NCBI GenBank assembly: GCA_001941075.1
Contig: MSHH01000080.1
Span: 1 to 58,958 of the forward strand
DNA from: Oscillospiraceae bacterium Zagget6
GTDB taxonomy: Bacteria; Bacillota; Clostridia; Oscillospirales; Oscillospiraceae
Direction of reading: 5' to 3'
Length of the DNA stretch: 58,958 bases
Shown: positions 1 to 8,931 of the stretch, piece after piece
Numbering within the stretch: position 1 is the stretch's first letter
Layout: the number at the start of each line of letters is the position of its first letter
Made by a program: the position numbers and the translations under genes
Notes under the pieces: generated by a model
The model's database searches: none
What the model saw: only the letters and a program-made list of their open reading frames with translations
Told to the model about the DNA's origin: nothing

Positions 1-21
1 TTCCTTAAGTTGATGACATTG

Positions 22-53
22 CCTTTCAGGGGAGGCAAGAGGGGATAGTGCTT
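22..53. repeat. fragment of dispersed intergenic repeat
   Basis: This stretch of about 30 bases is nearly identical, in reverse complement, to 33041-33071, where it continues into a longer hairpin-rich element. Both copies are intergenic. The remainder of 1-153 shows no gene. Confidence 0.6.
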
Positions 54-153
54 TTCGTTTGGTTTGTGTTTTTTCTTGAAGAGGCGGGGAAACATGCGAA
101 GTGTGGCCTAAAGGAATAACAACATTGAAAATATTCCCCGACAGGCGCAGAAT

Positions 154-179
154 CCCCCTCCCGCCGGAGCGGGAGGGGG
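154..179 (-). terminator. hairpin downstream of araA
   Basis: A perfect 10-bp G+C-only stem (154-163 with 170-179) with a 6-base loop lies 40 bases past the araA stop codon. The T-tract on the minus strand is poor, so it may stabilise the mRNA end as much as terminate. Confidence 0.55.
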
Positions 180-218
180 ACGGACAGGGAAGAAAGAGAA
201 GTGTAAGCGATTGGGTGA

Positions 219-1700
219 TTACTTCAGCTTCCAGGCCAGGTCGTTGAGGAACAGCTCCTGCTTGAGGCCCTCCACGGTGGTGTCCTTGGTGATGTGGACG
301 CACTCGATCTGCATCATCTCGGCCCAGTCGATCATCATCTGGGCGGTGACGGCGGTGGAGAGGACGGTGTGGTGGGCGCCGCCGCAGGTGATCCAGCACT
401 TGAGGCCGGTCAGCAGGTCGGGCATGGCCTTCCACATGACGCGGGCCACGGGCAGGTTGGGCATTTCATAGATGGGCTTGATGCACTCGATGTCCTGAAT
501 GATCATGCGCAGACGGCCACCCATGTCGATGAGGCTGACCACGATGCCCTTTCCGGGCTTGCCCTCGAACACCAGACGGGCGGGGTCCTCCCGGTCGCCG
601 ATGCCCAGGGGATGGACCTCGATGCGGGGTTTGGCGGCGGCCACGCTGGGGCAGACCTCCAGCATATGCGCGCCCAGAGAGACCTCCTTGCCCGGCTCCA
701 GGTCATAGGTGTAGTCCTCCATAAAGGCCACGCCGGTGTCGTCCATGCCCTCAGCCATGGCCTTCATAATGGCGGTCATGGCAGAGACCTTCCAGTCACC
801 CTCGCCGCCGTAGCCGTAGCCGTCGGCCATCATGTTCTGGGAGGCCAGGCCGGGCAGCTGCTTCATGCCGTACAGGTCCTGGAAGGTGTTGATGAATGCC
901 TTTGCGCCCTCCCGGTCCAGGATCTTCCGCATGGCGACCTCTTCCAGCGCCTGATAGCGGACAGCCTCGATGTTGTCGGTGGCCATGTCGTAGCGGGCCT
1001 GGTATTCGGCCATCTTCGCGTCCACCTCTGCGTCGGTGACGCTGTCCATGACCTCCACCAGATGGCCCACCGGCCAGTAGTCCACCTGCCAGCCCAGCTT
1101 GATCTCGGTCTCCACCTTGTCGCCCTCGGTGACGGCCACGTCACGCATGTTGTCGCCAAAGCGGACCACGACCAGGTTCTGAGAGAAGGCGTAGCCCACG
1201 GCGGAGCGCATCCAGTCGCCCAGCTCCTTCTGGACAGGGGCGTCCTCCCAGTAACCGGCGACGATCTTCCGGGGCAGACGCATCCGCGCCCCGATGAAGC
1301 CGTGCTCCCGGTCGCCGTGGGCGGCCTGGTTCAGGTTCATGAAGTCCATGTCGATCTCTTCGTTGGGGATGTTGCGGTTGTACTGGGTGGCGAAGTGGCA
1401 GTAGGGCTTCTGGAGCAGGTTGAAGCCGTGGATCCACATCTTGGAGGGGCTGAAGGTGTGGCACCAGGTGATGACGCCGGCGCAGGCGTCGTCGTTGTTG
1501 GCGGCCTTCATCAGCTTGGCGATGCCGTCCGAGGTGACGCCCATTCCTTTATAGACGATCTTGCAGGGCAGGTTGCCGGACGCGTTCATCTTTTCGCACA
1601 TCTCAGCGGCGCGGCCATTGATGGTCTCCACCACTTCGGGGCCATAGAGGAACTGGGAGCCGACCACAAACCAGAACTCGTACTTGGACATGATAGACAT
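219..1700 (-). CDS. araA: L-arabinose isomerase
   Basis: Converts L-arabinose to L-ribulose, the first cytoplasmic step of arabinose use. The 493-residue length is normal for AraA. The metal and catalytic residues of the family can be placed: Glu300 (GGEGDW), Glu328 (FMEDYTYD), His345 (LGAHML) and His443/His444 (GGAHHTV), with the spacing of the E. coli residues 306, 333, 350 and 450. An AGGAGG site lies 9 bases before the chosen start; a second Met three codons later is possible. The gene faces away from a GntR/LacI-type regulator (2200-3267), the usual AraR arrangement. Ribulokinase and epimerase genes are not in the window, so the pathway must be completed elsewhere. Confidence 0.96.
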   Translation of the reverse strand: MSIMSKYEFWFVVGSQFLYGPEVVETINGRAAEMCEKMNASGNLPCKIVYKGMGVTSDGIAKLMKAANNDDACAGVITWCHTFSPSKMWIHGFNLLQKPYCHFATQYNRNIPNEEIDMDFMNLNQAAHGDREHGFIGARMRLPRKIVAGYWEDAPVQKELGDWMRSAVGYAFSQNLVVVRFGDNMRDVAVTEGDKVETEIKLGWQVDYWPVGHLVEVMDSVTDAEVDAKMAEYQARYDMATDNIEAVRYQALEEVAMRKILDREGAKAFINTFQDLYGMKQLPGLASQNMMADGYGYGGEGDWKVSAMTAIMKAMAEGMDDTGVAFMEDYTYDLEPGKEVSLGAHMLEVCPSVAAAKPRIEVHPLGIGDREDPARLVFEGKPGKGIVVSLIDMGGRLRMIIQDIECIKPIYEMPNLPVARVMWKAMPDLLTGLKCWITCGGAHHTVLSTAVTAQMMIDWAEMMQIECVHITKDTTVEGLKQELFLNDLAWKLK

Positions 1701-1764
1701 AAAACTCTACCTCCTGTAAAAAATAAGTGTGGAAGGGTACTTGGGGAGCCGGTCCCTGACCGGC

Positions 1765-1775
1765 GAAACGCTTTC
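1765..1775. promoter_or_regulatory. possible catabolite-repression-like operator in the araA leader
   Basis: GAAACGCTTTC is a near-palindrome between the araA -10 box and the start codon, resembling the core of a CcpA cre site. The match to the full cre consensus is imperfect, so this is a weak call. Confidence 0.25.
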
Positions 1776-1792
1776 CATTGCTTGTTGTCCTT

Positions 1793-1822
1793 ATCCTAAC
1801 ACGTCTTTCCGCAAAGTGTCAA
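1793..1822 (-). promoter_or_regulatory. araA promoter
   Basis: On the minus strand TTGACA is followed after 18 bases by TAGGAT. This gives a leader of about 85 bases before the araA start codon. Confidence 0.7.
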
Positions 1823-1863
1823 TAGGTTCTTGACGATACTGACAGAAGTTTGTCACCATAGAC

Positions 1864-1903
1864 AATACAAATAAATGATATGTAAAAAATATACAGTACA
1901 AAT
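1864..1903. promoter_or_regulatory. putative AraR operator half-sites
   Basis: AATACAAAT (1864-1872) and AGTACAAAT (1895-1903) are direct repeats 31 bases apart, about three helical turns. A third, inverted copy (ATTTGTATC) is at 2112-2120. They match the GTACAAAT half-site of Bacillus AraR operators, and the neighbouring gene encodes an AraR-like regulator. The rest of 1823-2129 is A+T-rich and carries no gene. Confidence 0.5.
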
Positions 1904-2129
1904 TATGATTGCGGGGAGGGTTTTCGCAATATTTCAAGATAAATGCGGATTTTCACCTGATATTTTATGAATTATTCGGTTCAAAAGCGCATTTTTTGCT
2001 CTTTCTTCTGTTCCGGACGGAGAGAGGAAAGGAAGCACAAAACCCCTAAAATACAATTTCAGGAAGAGACGGAAATTCCTATTGTACGGGCAGGAAAGAA
2101 AATTTTTTTAAATTTGTATCAAAAAATGC

Positions 2130-2158
2130 TTGCAAAAGTCGCCGCGATATTCTATGAT
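2130..2158 (+). promoter_or_regulatory. araR promoter
   Basis: TTGCAA and TATGAT are separated by 17 bases, about 40 bases before the araR start. The inverted AraR-like half-site at 2112-2120 lies just upstream, consistent with autoregulation. Confidence 0.7.
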
Positions 2159-2199
2159 AGAAACAGAGAATTGAAACTGCGGTAGAAGGGGAGATCATC

Positions 2200-3267
2200 A
2201 TGCCGCCCAAATATATGCAGATCGCCAACCAGCTCAGCGCTGAGATCCACGACGGGGTCTATCGCCGGAGCCAGATGCTCCCAACGGAGCGGGAGATCAT
2301 GGAACGGTTTTCTGTCAGCCGCCAGACGGTGCGGCAGGCCCTTTCCATCCTGGTCAATGATGGGCTGATCGAAAAGCGGCAGGGCAGCGGTTCCCATATC
2401 CTGGAGCCGCAGACGACCCGGCAGAACAAGGGCGTGGCCATCGTCACCACCTACATCAATGACTATATCTTTCCCACCATCCTCCGGGACGTGGAAAGCG
2501 TTCTCTCCCGCAAGAACTACGCCACCATGATCTTCTCCACCGAGAACAAAGTGGGGGCGGAGCGGGAGGTGCTGACCAACCTGCTCCAGCGGCCTCTGGA
2601 CGGCCTGTTGGTGGAGGGGACCAAAACCGCCCTGCCCAATCCCAACCTGGATCTGTACCGGCGGTTCCAGGATCAGGGCGTCCCCATCGTATTTATCCAC
2701 GGCTGTTATTCCGGCCTGCCCAACCAGGTGCTGGTGGCGGACGACAACTTTGGCGGCGGCTACCAGCTGACCACGTATTTGATTGAAAAGGGCCACACCC
2801 ACATCGGCAGCATTTTCAAGAGCGACGACATCCAGGGCCAACAGCGGTACGCCGGGTTCCTGGCCGCCCTGCGGGACAGCGGCCTGCCCATCCCCGACGA
2901 CCGGACCCTGTGGTACTCCACCGAGCTGCGGGACCTGATGCTGCTGGGCGACGACGCGATTTTGAACTTCTATATCGACTGCCTGTTAAAGGACTGCACC
3001 GCCGTGGTGTGCTATAACGACGAGATCGCCTACCGGCTCATTGGGGTGCTGACACGGCGGGGCATCCGGGTGCCCCAGGACATGGCGGTGGTCAGCTTCG
3101 ACAACTCCAGCTTCAGCGAAATGCCGCCGGTGCGCATCACCTCTCTGGCCCACGGCTCCAAGCAGCTGGGCCGGGCCGCTGCGGAGCGGCTCATCGACCT
3201 GATGGACGGCAAGAGCGCCGAGTCAGAGGTCATCCCCTGGGTGCTGGTGGAGAAGGATAGCTGCTAG
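2200..3267 (+). CDS. araR: GntR-LacI hybrid transcriptional regulator, AraR-like
   Basis: A probable arabinose-responsive repressor of 355 residues. Residues 1-70 form a GntR-type winged helix (YMQIANQLSAEI, then LPTEREIMERFSVSRQTVRQAL, written here in parts: LPTEREIM and SVSRQTVRQAL). Residues from about 80 form a LacI/periplasmic-binding-like sugar domain (GVAIVTTYI, the FIHGCY region, then VVSFDNSSF near the C-terminus). This domain order is that of Bacillus subtilis AraR. It is divergent from araA, and GTACAAAT-like half-sites lie between the two promoters. An AAGGGGAG site precedes the ATG. The arabinose effector is inferred from family and neighbour. Confidence 0.85.
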   Translation: MPPKYMQIANQLSAEIHDGVYRRSQMLPTEREIMERFSVSRQTVRQALSILVNDGLIEKRQGSGSHILEPQTTRQNKGVAIVTTYINDYIFPTILRDVESVLSRKNYATMIFSTENKVGAEREVLTNLLQRPLDGLLVEGTKTALPNPNLDLYRRFQDQGVPIVFIHGCYSGLPNQVLVADDNFGGGYQLTTYLIEKGHTHIGSIFKSDDIQGQQRYAGFLAALRDSGLPIPDDRTLWYSTELRDLMLLGDDAILNFYIDCLLKDCTAVVCYNDEIAYRLIGVLTRRGIRVPQDMAVVSFDNSSFSEMPPVRITSLAHGSKQLGRAAAERLIDLMDGKSAESEVIPWVLVEKDSC

Positions 3268-3270
3268 AAT

Positions 3271-3423
3271 TAGCGATTAGTCGTTAGCTGTTAGCTGTTA
3301 GCCCAGTGCTGCCAGTCTAAAGCGAACAGCGCGAAACTTCGGTTGGTTGTTAGCGGTTTGTTTTGCAAAGCGCAGAGCGAATCGTTCAGCACCACAAAGC
3401 GAATGGCTAAAAGCTAACAGCTG
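3271..3423. repeat. AGCT/TTAGC-rich dispersed repeat, copy A
   Basis: This 150-base intergenic stretch begins with TTAGCTGTTAGC units and ends with their inverted counterparts (GGCTAAAAGCTAACAGCT). Inside it shares the CAGTCTAAAGC and CACCACAAAGC blocks with the copy at 20843-21072. It separates araR from the alpha-galactosidase gene. Confidence 0.65.
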
Positions 3424-3569
3424 GAAATCATATGATGTTTTCCGGGTTCCATGTCCACATCAGGACAATATTTTATGACATTAGCCTATGGTTCAACAGG
3501 GTATGAACTGCTATTATGCACCCAACAACCGGATACTTTGCCGGGGATTATGCCAAGGAGGAACATGCT

Positions 3570-5822
3570 ATGCCTATCTTTTATCACGAGCAAGCCAGGG
3601 AGTTCCATCTCTGCAACGAAACGCTCAGCTATATCATTTATGCTCTTCCCAACGGCCATTTGGGACAGCTTTACTACGGCAAACGTCTGCGGGACCGGGA
3701 GAGCTTCGCCCATCTGATGGGGAACGGCTGCCGCCCTGTGGCGTCCACCCCCATAAAAGAATACCCCTATTTCTCCCTGGAGTTTTCCATGCAGGAGTAC
3801 CCCTGCTTCGGCTCCACGGATTACCGTCAGCCCGCCTTTGAGCTGATCCAGGAGAACGGCAGCCACATCAATGACTTCCGGCTGACCGGCCACAAGATCT
3901 ACGGCGGCAAGCCGGAGATGAAGGGCCTGCCCCACTCCTACACCGAGGACGACAGCGAGGCCACCACGCTGGAGCTGACGCTGCAAGACCCGCTGACCCA
4001 GGTGGAACTGACCCTGTACTACACCATCTTCGAGGGCGTGGGCGTCATCGCCCGCAGCGCCCGGTTCCGCAACGGCGGCAGCCAGACCCTGCGGCTGGAG
4101 CGGGCTATGTCTCTCAGCGTGGATTTCCCCAACCACGACTTTGAGTGGGTGCAGTTCTCCGGCGCGTGGGGCCGGGAGCGCGCTCCCAAGGTGCGGCCTC
4201 TGGAGATGGGCGTCACGGCGGTGGAGTCCATGCGGGGCCACTCCAGCCCTCACCAGAACCCCTTCGTCATTTTGAAGCGGCCCAACGCCGGCGAAAACAG
4301 CGGCGAGGTCTACGGCTTTTCCTTGGTCTACTCCGGCAACTTCCTGGCTCAGGCCGAGGTGGACACCTACGACGTGACCCGGTTCACCATGGGCATCAAC
4401 CCCCGCCAGTTCTGCTGGAAGCTGACCCCCGGCGAGACCTTCCAGACGCCGGAGGCGCTGATGACCTACAGCACAGCGGGCATGAACGGCATGTCCCAGT
4501 CTCTCCACAAGCTGCTCCAGACCCGCGTGGCCCGGGGCTACTGGCGGGACCGCCCCCGCCCGGTGCTGCTGAACAACTGGGAGGCCACCGGCATGGAGTT
4601 CACCGAGGAGAGCGTCCTCAACATCGCCAAAAAGGGCGCGGAGGTCGGCGTAGAGCTGTTCGTGCTGGACGACGGCTGGTTTGGCAAGCGCACCGAGTTC
4701 TCTGGCCTGGGGGACTGGTTCGTGGACAAGTCCAAGCTGCCCAACGGCGTCAAGGGCCTGGCCGACAAGGTCAACGCCCTGGGCATGGAGTTCGGCATCT
4801 GGATCGAGCCGGAGATGGTCAACGAGGACTCCGAATTGTTCCGGGCGCACCCGGAGTACGTCCTCTGCACCCCCGACCGGCGCAAGAGCCTGGGCCGGAA
4901 CCAGCTGGTGCTGGACTTCTCCAACCCGGAGGTCGTGGATTACATTTACAATCTGCTGGTGAAAGCCTTTGACGGGGCCAACCTCGCTTACATCAAGTGG
5001 GACATGAACCGCTCCATCACCGAATGTTACTCCACCCACTGGCCCGCCGACCAGCAGGGCGAGGTTTACCACCGGTTCATCCTGGGCGTGTACAGCCTCT
5101 ATGAGAAGCTCATCGCCAAATACCCCAAGCTGCTCTTTGAGTCCTGCGCCAGCGGTGGCGCCCGGTTCGACGCCGGTATGCTCTACTACGCGCCCCAGGC
5201 GTGGTGCAGCGACGACACCGACGCCATCGAGCGGGTGAAAATTCAATACGGTTCCTCCTACGGCTACCCCGTCTCCTCCTGGGGGTCCCACGTCTCCGAG
5301 TGCCCCAACCAGCAGACGGGCCGCACCACGCCGCTGTCTACCCGGGCGAACGTGGCCTACTTCGGGGCCTTTGGCTACGAGATGGACCTGAACACCTTGG
5401 ACGAGGAGGAGATCGCCCTGGTGAAGAAGCAGGTGGCCTTTATGAAGGCCAACCGCCAGCTGATCCAGTTCGGCACGTTTTACCGGCTGGAGGACCCCTA
5501 CAAGGGCAACCGGGGGGCCTGGATGGTGGTCAGCCCGGACAAGCGGGAGGCCATCGTGGGTGTGTACAAGCTGCTCAACGGGGTCAACACCGCCGACCTC
5601 CCCTGCATCCGGCTCCAGGGCCTGGACGAGAGCATGGACTACCGCATCAACGGCGGGGCCACTGCCCGCGGCGGCGACGAGTTGATGAGCGTCGGCCTGC
5701 TGCCCCTGGACGCCTCCACCCAGCCCATGGCCGGGGTCTATGGTATGGAACAGCAGCCGGATCTGGCCGGGGACTTCGCCTCCTGCCTGTTCCACCTGAC
5801 TGCGGCTTCGCCGAGCTGTTAG
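3570..5822 (+). CDS. alpha-galactosidase, GH36
   Basis: Hydrolyses alpha-1,6-galactosides such as melibiose and raffinose-type sugars. It has no signal peptide, so it acts in the cytoplasm. The protein has 750 residues, normal for a bacterial GH36 tetramer-type enzyme. The nucleophile is Asp478 in YIKWDMNR and the acid/base is Asp548 in CSDDTD; the SCASGGARFD loop lies between them. The ATG at 3570 is preferred over an upstream in-frame ATG at 3516 because AAGGAGG sits 9 bases before it. AGCT-rich repeats flank the gene on both sides and it ends with its own terminator, so it is probably a single-gene unit. A second GH36 gene lies at 10977-13190. Confidence 0.93.
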   Translation: MPIFYHEQAREFHLCNETLSYIIYALPNGHLGQLYYGKRLRDRESFAHLMGNGCRPVASTPIKEYPYFSLEFSMQEYPCFGSTDYRQPAFELIQENGSHINDFRLTGHKIYGGKPEMKGLPHSYTEDDSEATTLELTLQDPLTQVELTLYYTIFEGVGVIARSARFRNGGSQTLRLERAMSLSVDFPNHDFEWVQFSGAWGRERAPKVRPLEMGVTAVESMRGHSSPHQNPFVILKRPNAGENSGEVYGFSLVYSGNFLAQAEVDTYDVTRFTMGINPRQFCWKLTPGETFQTPEALMTYSTAGMNGMSQSLHKLLQTRVARGYWRDRPRPVLLNNWEATGMEFTEESVLNIAKKGAEVGVELFVLDDGWFGKRTEFSGLGDWFVDKSKLPNGVKGLADKVNALGMEFGIWIEPEMVNEDSELFRAHPEYVLCTPDRRKSLGRNQLVLDFSNPEVVDYIYNLLVKAFDGANLAYIKWDMNRSITECYSTHWPADQQGEVYHRFILGVYSLYEKLIAKYPKLLFESCASGGARFDAGMLYYAPQAWCSDDTDAIERVKIQYGSSYGYPVSSWGSHVSECPNQQTGRTTPLSTRANVAYFGAFGYEMDLNTLDEEEIALVKKQVAFMKANRQLIQFGTFYRLEDPYKGNRGAWMVVSPDKREAIVGVYKLLNGVNTADLPCIRLQGLDESMDYRINGGATARGGDELMSVGLLPLDASTQPMAGVYGMEQQPDLAGDFASCLFHLTAASPSC

Positions 5823-5932
5823 CTAATAGCTCTAAGATTTTAGTTTGGCGGTGCTTCTCTTTTAAGTTCTGCGCATTCGGCCTGCATTTCGTAACTAATG
5901 GCTAGTAGCTAACGGCTAACAGCTAAATCACC
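5818..5932. repeat. AGCT/TTAGC-rich dispersed repeat, copy B
   Basis: AGCTGTTAGCTAATAGCTC at the left and GGCTAGTAGCTAACGGCTAA at the right form imperfect inverted ends around a unique middle. It begins within the last codons of the alpha-galactosidase gene, so the repeat supplies the gene's stop codon region. Confidence 0.55.
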
Positions 5933-5936
5933 CCTG

Positions 5937-5976
5937 CCAGCGGCCTTGGTATCCACCGGGCCGCTGGTTATTTTTT
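5937..5976 (+). terminator. terminator of the first alpha-galactosidase gene
   Basis: A 9-bp stem CCAGCGGCC/GGCCGCTGG (5937-5945, 5959-5967) is followed by TTATTTTTT, a standard intrinsic terminator. Confidence 0.85.
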
Positions 5977-6479
5977 CGGAAAAGAAAAAGAAGCAGAACC
6001 CCCAATTGGATGGGCCAAAAAAGGGCGAAAATGGGCGATTTCAAAAAAGAACCATGCGGATGAAAAGTAATAACGGCAAAAGACTGGTGAAAATGACGAA
6101 AGAGCAATTACACAGTAAAGTTTTTTAAAAAAGGGAGAAAAGAAGCAAAAACATAGAAAAATGAAAGCAAAAAGTCAAAATACAGCCGAAAAACATAGAC
6201 TGAAAGAAGCAACTAATAGAACTGACTTTGTTAAAAACGACGATTTTTTGACAAAAGGATGAACCAATTTTTTCGGTTTTCAAGCGGTTTGTATGAATTG
6301 CATAAAAATTGGTCGCTAAATTTGTGAAAAAAGTCGAACACCTGAAAAATACTAACATCAAATCATGTAAAACTCACATTTTGCTATACAACAAAATTCT
6401 ATGTCGCGGTAAAATCAAATCACCCTCAAAGGGTGGGAAAGCCCACCGATTCAGTGTGATCATGCAAGGAGGAAAACAC
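5977..6479 (+). other. A+T-rich regulatory region before the sugar ABC operon
   Basis: About 500 bases without a credible gene, much richer in A+T than its neighbours. It contains a TTGACA at 6247-6252 without a good -10 partner. Closer to the gene is a candidate activator site (6364-6380) followed by TATACA (6385-6390). Short open frames here have no ribosome site and a biased composition. Confidence 0.5.
6364..6390 (+). promoter_or_regulatory. candidate AraC-regulator site and promoter of the sugar ABC operon
   Basis: CATGTAAAA (6364-6372) directly abuts CTCACATT (6373-6380). The same two words occur in the operator-like palindrome before the AraC gene (9899-9928). TATACA at 6385-6390 could be a -10 box with a poor -35, as expected for an activator-dependent promoter. 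Confidence 0.4.
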
Positions 6480-7838
6480 ATGAAACTGAAAAAACTTGCG
6501 GCTCTGATCCTGGCGCTGGCAATGGTGCTGTCTCTGGCAGCCTGCGGCGGCTCCAGTTCCAGCAGCAGCACCACCACCGGCGACAGCAGCACCACCACTG
6601 CCAGCGCTGACGGCAGCTACAGCGTCACCGAACTGACGGTCAACATCTGGGACAACAACCAGCTGGCTGGCCTGCAGCAGATTGCCGACGAGTGGACCGA
6701 GACCTCTGGCGTCGCTGTCAACATCAACGTGGTTGACTGGGACAACTACTGGACCCTGCTGGAAGCCGGCGCTTCCGGCGGCGACATGCCCGACGTGTTC
6801 TGGATGCACTCCAACACCTCCCAGATGTACATGGAGAACGACCTGCTCCTGAATCTGGACGACTACATCGCGGCGGACGACGCCATCGACCTGGACAACT
6901 ACTATGAAGGCATCGTCGCCCTGTACAACTCCGACGGCGTGCAGTATGCAGTGCCCAAGGACCATGACACCATCGCCCTGCTGTACAACAAGGCCATCTT
7001 CGACGAGTACGGCATTGACTATCCCACCGACGACTGGAGCTGGGACGACGTTTATGAAGCCGCTGCCGCCATCACCGAGGCCGGCGCTGCTGACGGCGTC
7101 TATGGCTTTGCTATGAACACCTCCAACAACCAGGATGGCTGGTACAACCTGGTTCAGGGTTACGGCGGCGAGGTCATCACTGAGGACCACAGCGACACCA
7201 CCATCGACAGCGATGAGGCCAAGGCCGGCATGGAAATGATGCGTCAGATCCTGACCGTCTCTGTTGACCAGACCACCGTGGCCGAGACCGGCACCGACTC
7301 CCTGTTTATGTCCGGCAAGGTCGCCATGATCACCCAGGGCTCCTGGATGGTTTACAGCTTCTACACCGCTGAGAACTCCGCCGACTACTACTGGGTCGAG
7401 ATCCCCTACTGCGATGCCAACGGCAACGGCGAGTGCGACGACGGCGAGCGCGTCTCCTCTTACAACGGCCTCGGCTGGGCTGCCGCTTACAGCGTCGCCG
7501 ATCCTCAGGCCGCTTACGACCTGATTTCCTGGTTCTGCGCTTATGAACAGCAGGTCGAACAGGCCGAGCTGGGCGTGACCATGGCCGGTTACATTGGCGC
7601 TGACGAGGCGTTCTCCGAAGCGTTCGGCGACATGGACGTTTCCGCCTTCCTGAAGGTTGAGGAAGATGGCACCCTGTACTTCCGTCCCTACACCCGGAAC
7701 ACCACCGTTTGGGAGGACGCCCTCCAGCAGACCGGCTGCTTCCTGGACGCCTGGCTGGATCCCTCCGATCCTGACCTGATGAGCCAGGCCTGCGACAACG
7801 CGGGCACCATCATCAGGAACGCCATTGCCGAAGAATAA
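6480..7838 (+). CDS. sugar ABC transporter substrate-binding lipoprotein
   Basis: Captures an oligosaccharide or galactoside outside the membrane and delivers it to the two permeases downstream. The 452-residue protein has a lipoprotein signal peptide (LSLAACGG, lipid-bearing Cys at about residue 22), a Ser/Thr-rich linker and a family 1 (SBP_bac_1) binding fold (VNIWDNNQLAGLQQI; later MSGKVAMITQGSW). The ATG at 6480 follows AAGGAGG by 9 bases; the frame is open further upstream, but that DNA is A+T-rich leader. A terminator-like hairpin after the gene would let it be made in excess of the permeases. The neighbouring alpha-galactosidases suggest alpha-galactosides as cargo, but the sequence alone does not fix the substrate. 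Confidence 0.92.
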   Translation: MKLKKLAALILALAMVLSLAACGGSSSSSSTTTGDSSTTTASADGSYSVTELTVNIWDNNQLAGLQQIADEWTETSGVAVNINVVDWDNYWTLLEAGASGGDMPDVFWMHSNTSQMYMENDLLLNLDDYIAADDAIDLDNYYEGIVALYNSDGVQYAVPKDHDTIALLYNKAIFDEYGIDYPTDDWSWDDVYEAAAAITEAGAADGVYGFAMNTSNNQDGWYNLVQGYGGEVITEDHSDTTIDSDEAKAGMEMMRQILTVSVDQTTVAETGTDSLFMSGKVAMITQGSWMVYSFYTAENSADYYWVEIPYCDANGNGECDDGERVSSYNGLGWAAAYSVADPQAAYDLISWFCAYEQQVEQAELGVTMAGYIGADEAFSEAFGDMDVSAFLKVEEDGTLYFRPYTRNTTVWEDALQQTGCFLDAWLDPSDPDLMSQACDNAGTIIRNAIAEE

Positions 7839-7893
7839 TACCCGGCAGGCTTTCTCCGACGTTCCTACAGCCCTAACTGTTGAATGAACGCAG

Positions 7894-7931
7894 GCGGGCC
7901 AAACCCCACCGTTTGGCCCGCTTGTTTTATT
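7894..7931 (+). terminator. attenuating hairpin inside the ABC operon
   Basis: An 11-bp perfect stem (7894-7904 with 7911-7921) is followed by TTGTTTTATT. It lies between the binding-protein gene and the permeases, where partial termination commonly sets their expression ratio. Confidence 0.75.
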
Positions 7932-8008
7932 CAAATGTTCAAACAGCAGTACAATAGCAGCGCACCCCCACAACATCCTTTTTTATCCAAAATCCAAGGA
8001 GGGAGAGT

Positions 8009-8914
8009 ATGAAAGAAAAAAAGGGTATGACAAAGGCGGAAAAAAACACCGCCATGTGGGCTTATCTGTTCGTAGCTCCTACGATGATCGGCCTGATCGT
8101 CCTGAACTTCTATCCCATCTTTAACACCATCTACCAGGCTTTCTGCAAGACCGGCGACTTCGGCAAGGGCAACACCTTCGTCGGCTTTGCCAACTTCCAG
8201 TCCCTGATTGTGGGCAACAATTCCAGCGAGTTCTGGCAGTCCCTGCTGAACACCGTCAAGTATGCCATCATTGAGGTGCCGTTCTCCATCGTCATCGCGC
8301 TGGTGCTGGCCGTTTTCCTGAACCGGAAAAAGATGCACGGCGTCACCGTTTATCGCACCATCTTCTTCCTGCCTATGGTCTGCGCCCCCGCAGCCGTGGC
8401 CATGGTTTGGAAGTGGCTGTACAACCAGCAGTTCGGCCTCATCAACAACCTGTTTGGTACCAGCATCGCCTGGATCTCCAACCCCAGCATCGCCTGGATC
8501 TCCGTTGGTATCATCGGCGTGTGGTCCATCATCGGTTACAACATGGTCCTGTTCATCTCCGGCTTGCAGGAGATCCCCGGCGACTACTATGAGGCCGCCG
8601 AGATCGACGGCGCCACCGGCATCCGTCAGTTCTTCAGCATCACCATTCCTCTGCTCAGCCCCACCACCTTCTTCATCGTCCAGACCCGTATCATCGGCGC
8701 TCTGACCGTGTTCGACCTGATGTTCATGGTTATGGACAAGACCAACCAGGCTCTGCCCAAGGTTCAGTCCGTGGTTTACGTGTTCTACACCTACGCCTTT
8801 ACCAACGGCAACAAGGGCATGGGCGCGGCTGTTGTCTGCCTGCTGCTGATCTTCATCCTGATCATCACGCTCATCTTGCAGTCCTGCGAGAAGAAGTTCG
8901 TCTTCTATAACTGA
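8009..8914 (+). CDS. sugar ABC transporter permease (MalF/UgpA type)
   Basis: First inner-membrane subunit of the sugar importer, 301 residues with about six membrane segments. The first starts at residue 16 (AYLFVAPTMIGLIVL). The EAA loop that contacts the ATPase is visible as EAAEIDGATGIRQFF followed by ITIPLL. The start follows AAGGAGGGAG. It is separated by 17 bases from the second permease gene, so the two are cotranscribed. No ATPase gene lies in this operon; the MsmX-type ATPase at 24545-25702 is the obvious candidate partner. Confidence 0.93.
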   Translation: MKEKKGMTKAEKNTAMWAYLFVAPTMIGLIVLNFYPIFNTIYQAFCKTGDFGKGNTFVGFANFQSLIVGNNSSEFWQSLLNTVKYAIIEVPFSIVIALVLAVFLNRKKMHGVTVYRTIFFLPMVCAPAAVAMVWKWLYNQQFGLINNLFGTSIAWISNPSIAWISVGIIGVWSIIGYNMVLFISGLQEIPGDYYEAAEIDGATGIRQFFSITIPLLSPTTFFIVQTRIIGALTVFDLMFMVMDKTNQALPKVQSVVYVFYTYAFTNGNKGMGAAVVCLLLIFILIITLILQSCEKKFVFYN

Positions 8915-8931
8915 GAAAGGGGGAGCAATTA

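Noticed and set aside
294-1799. Long plus-strand open frame opposite araA
   Set aside because: It is the complementary shadow of araA; composition is His/Val/Gly/Asp-rich without domains or a ribosome site.
3486-5795. Long minus-strand open frame opposite the first alpha-galactosidase
   Set aside because: Shadow frame of G+C-rich coding DNA; the plus frame has GH36 catalytic motifs.
6125-6361. Minus-strand frame rich in Phe, Ser and Cys in the leader of the ABC operon
   Set aside because: A+T-rich low-complexity translation, no ribosome site and no family.
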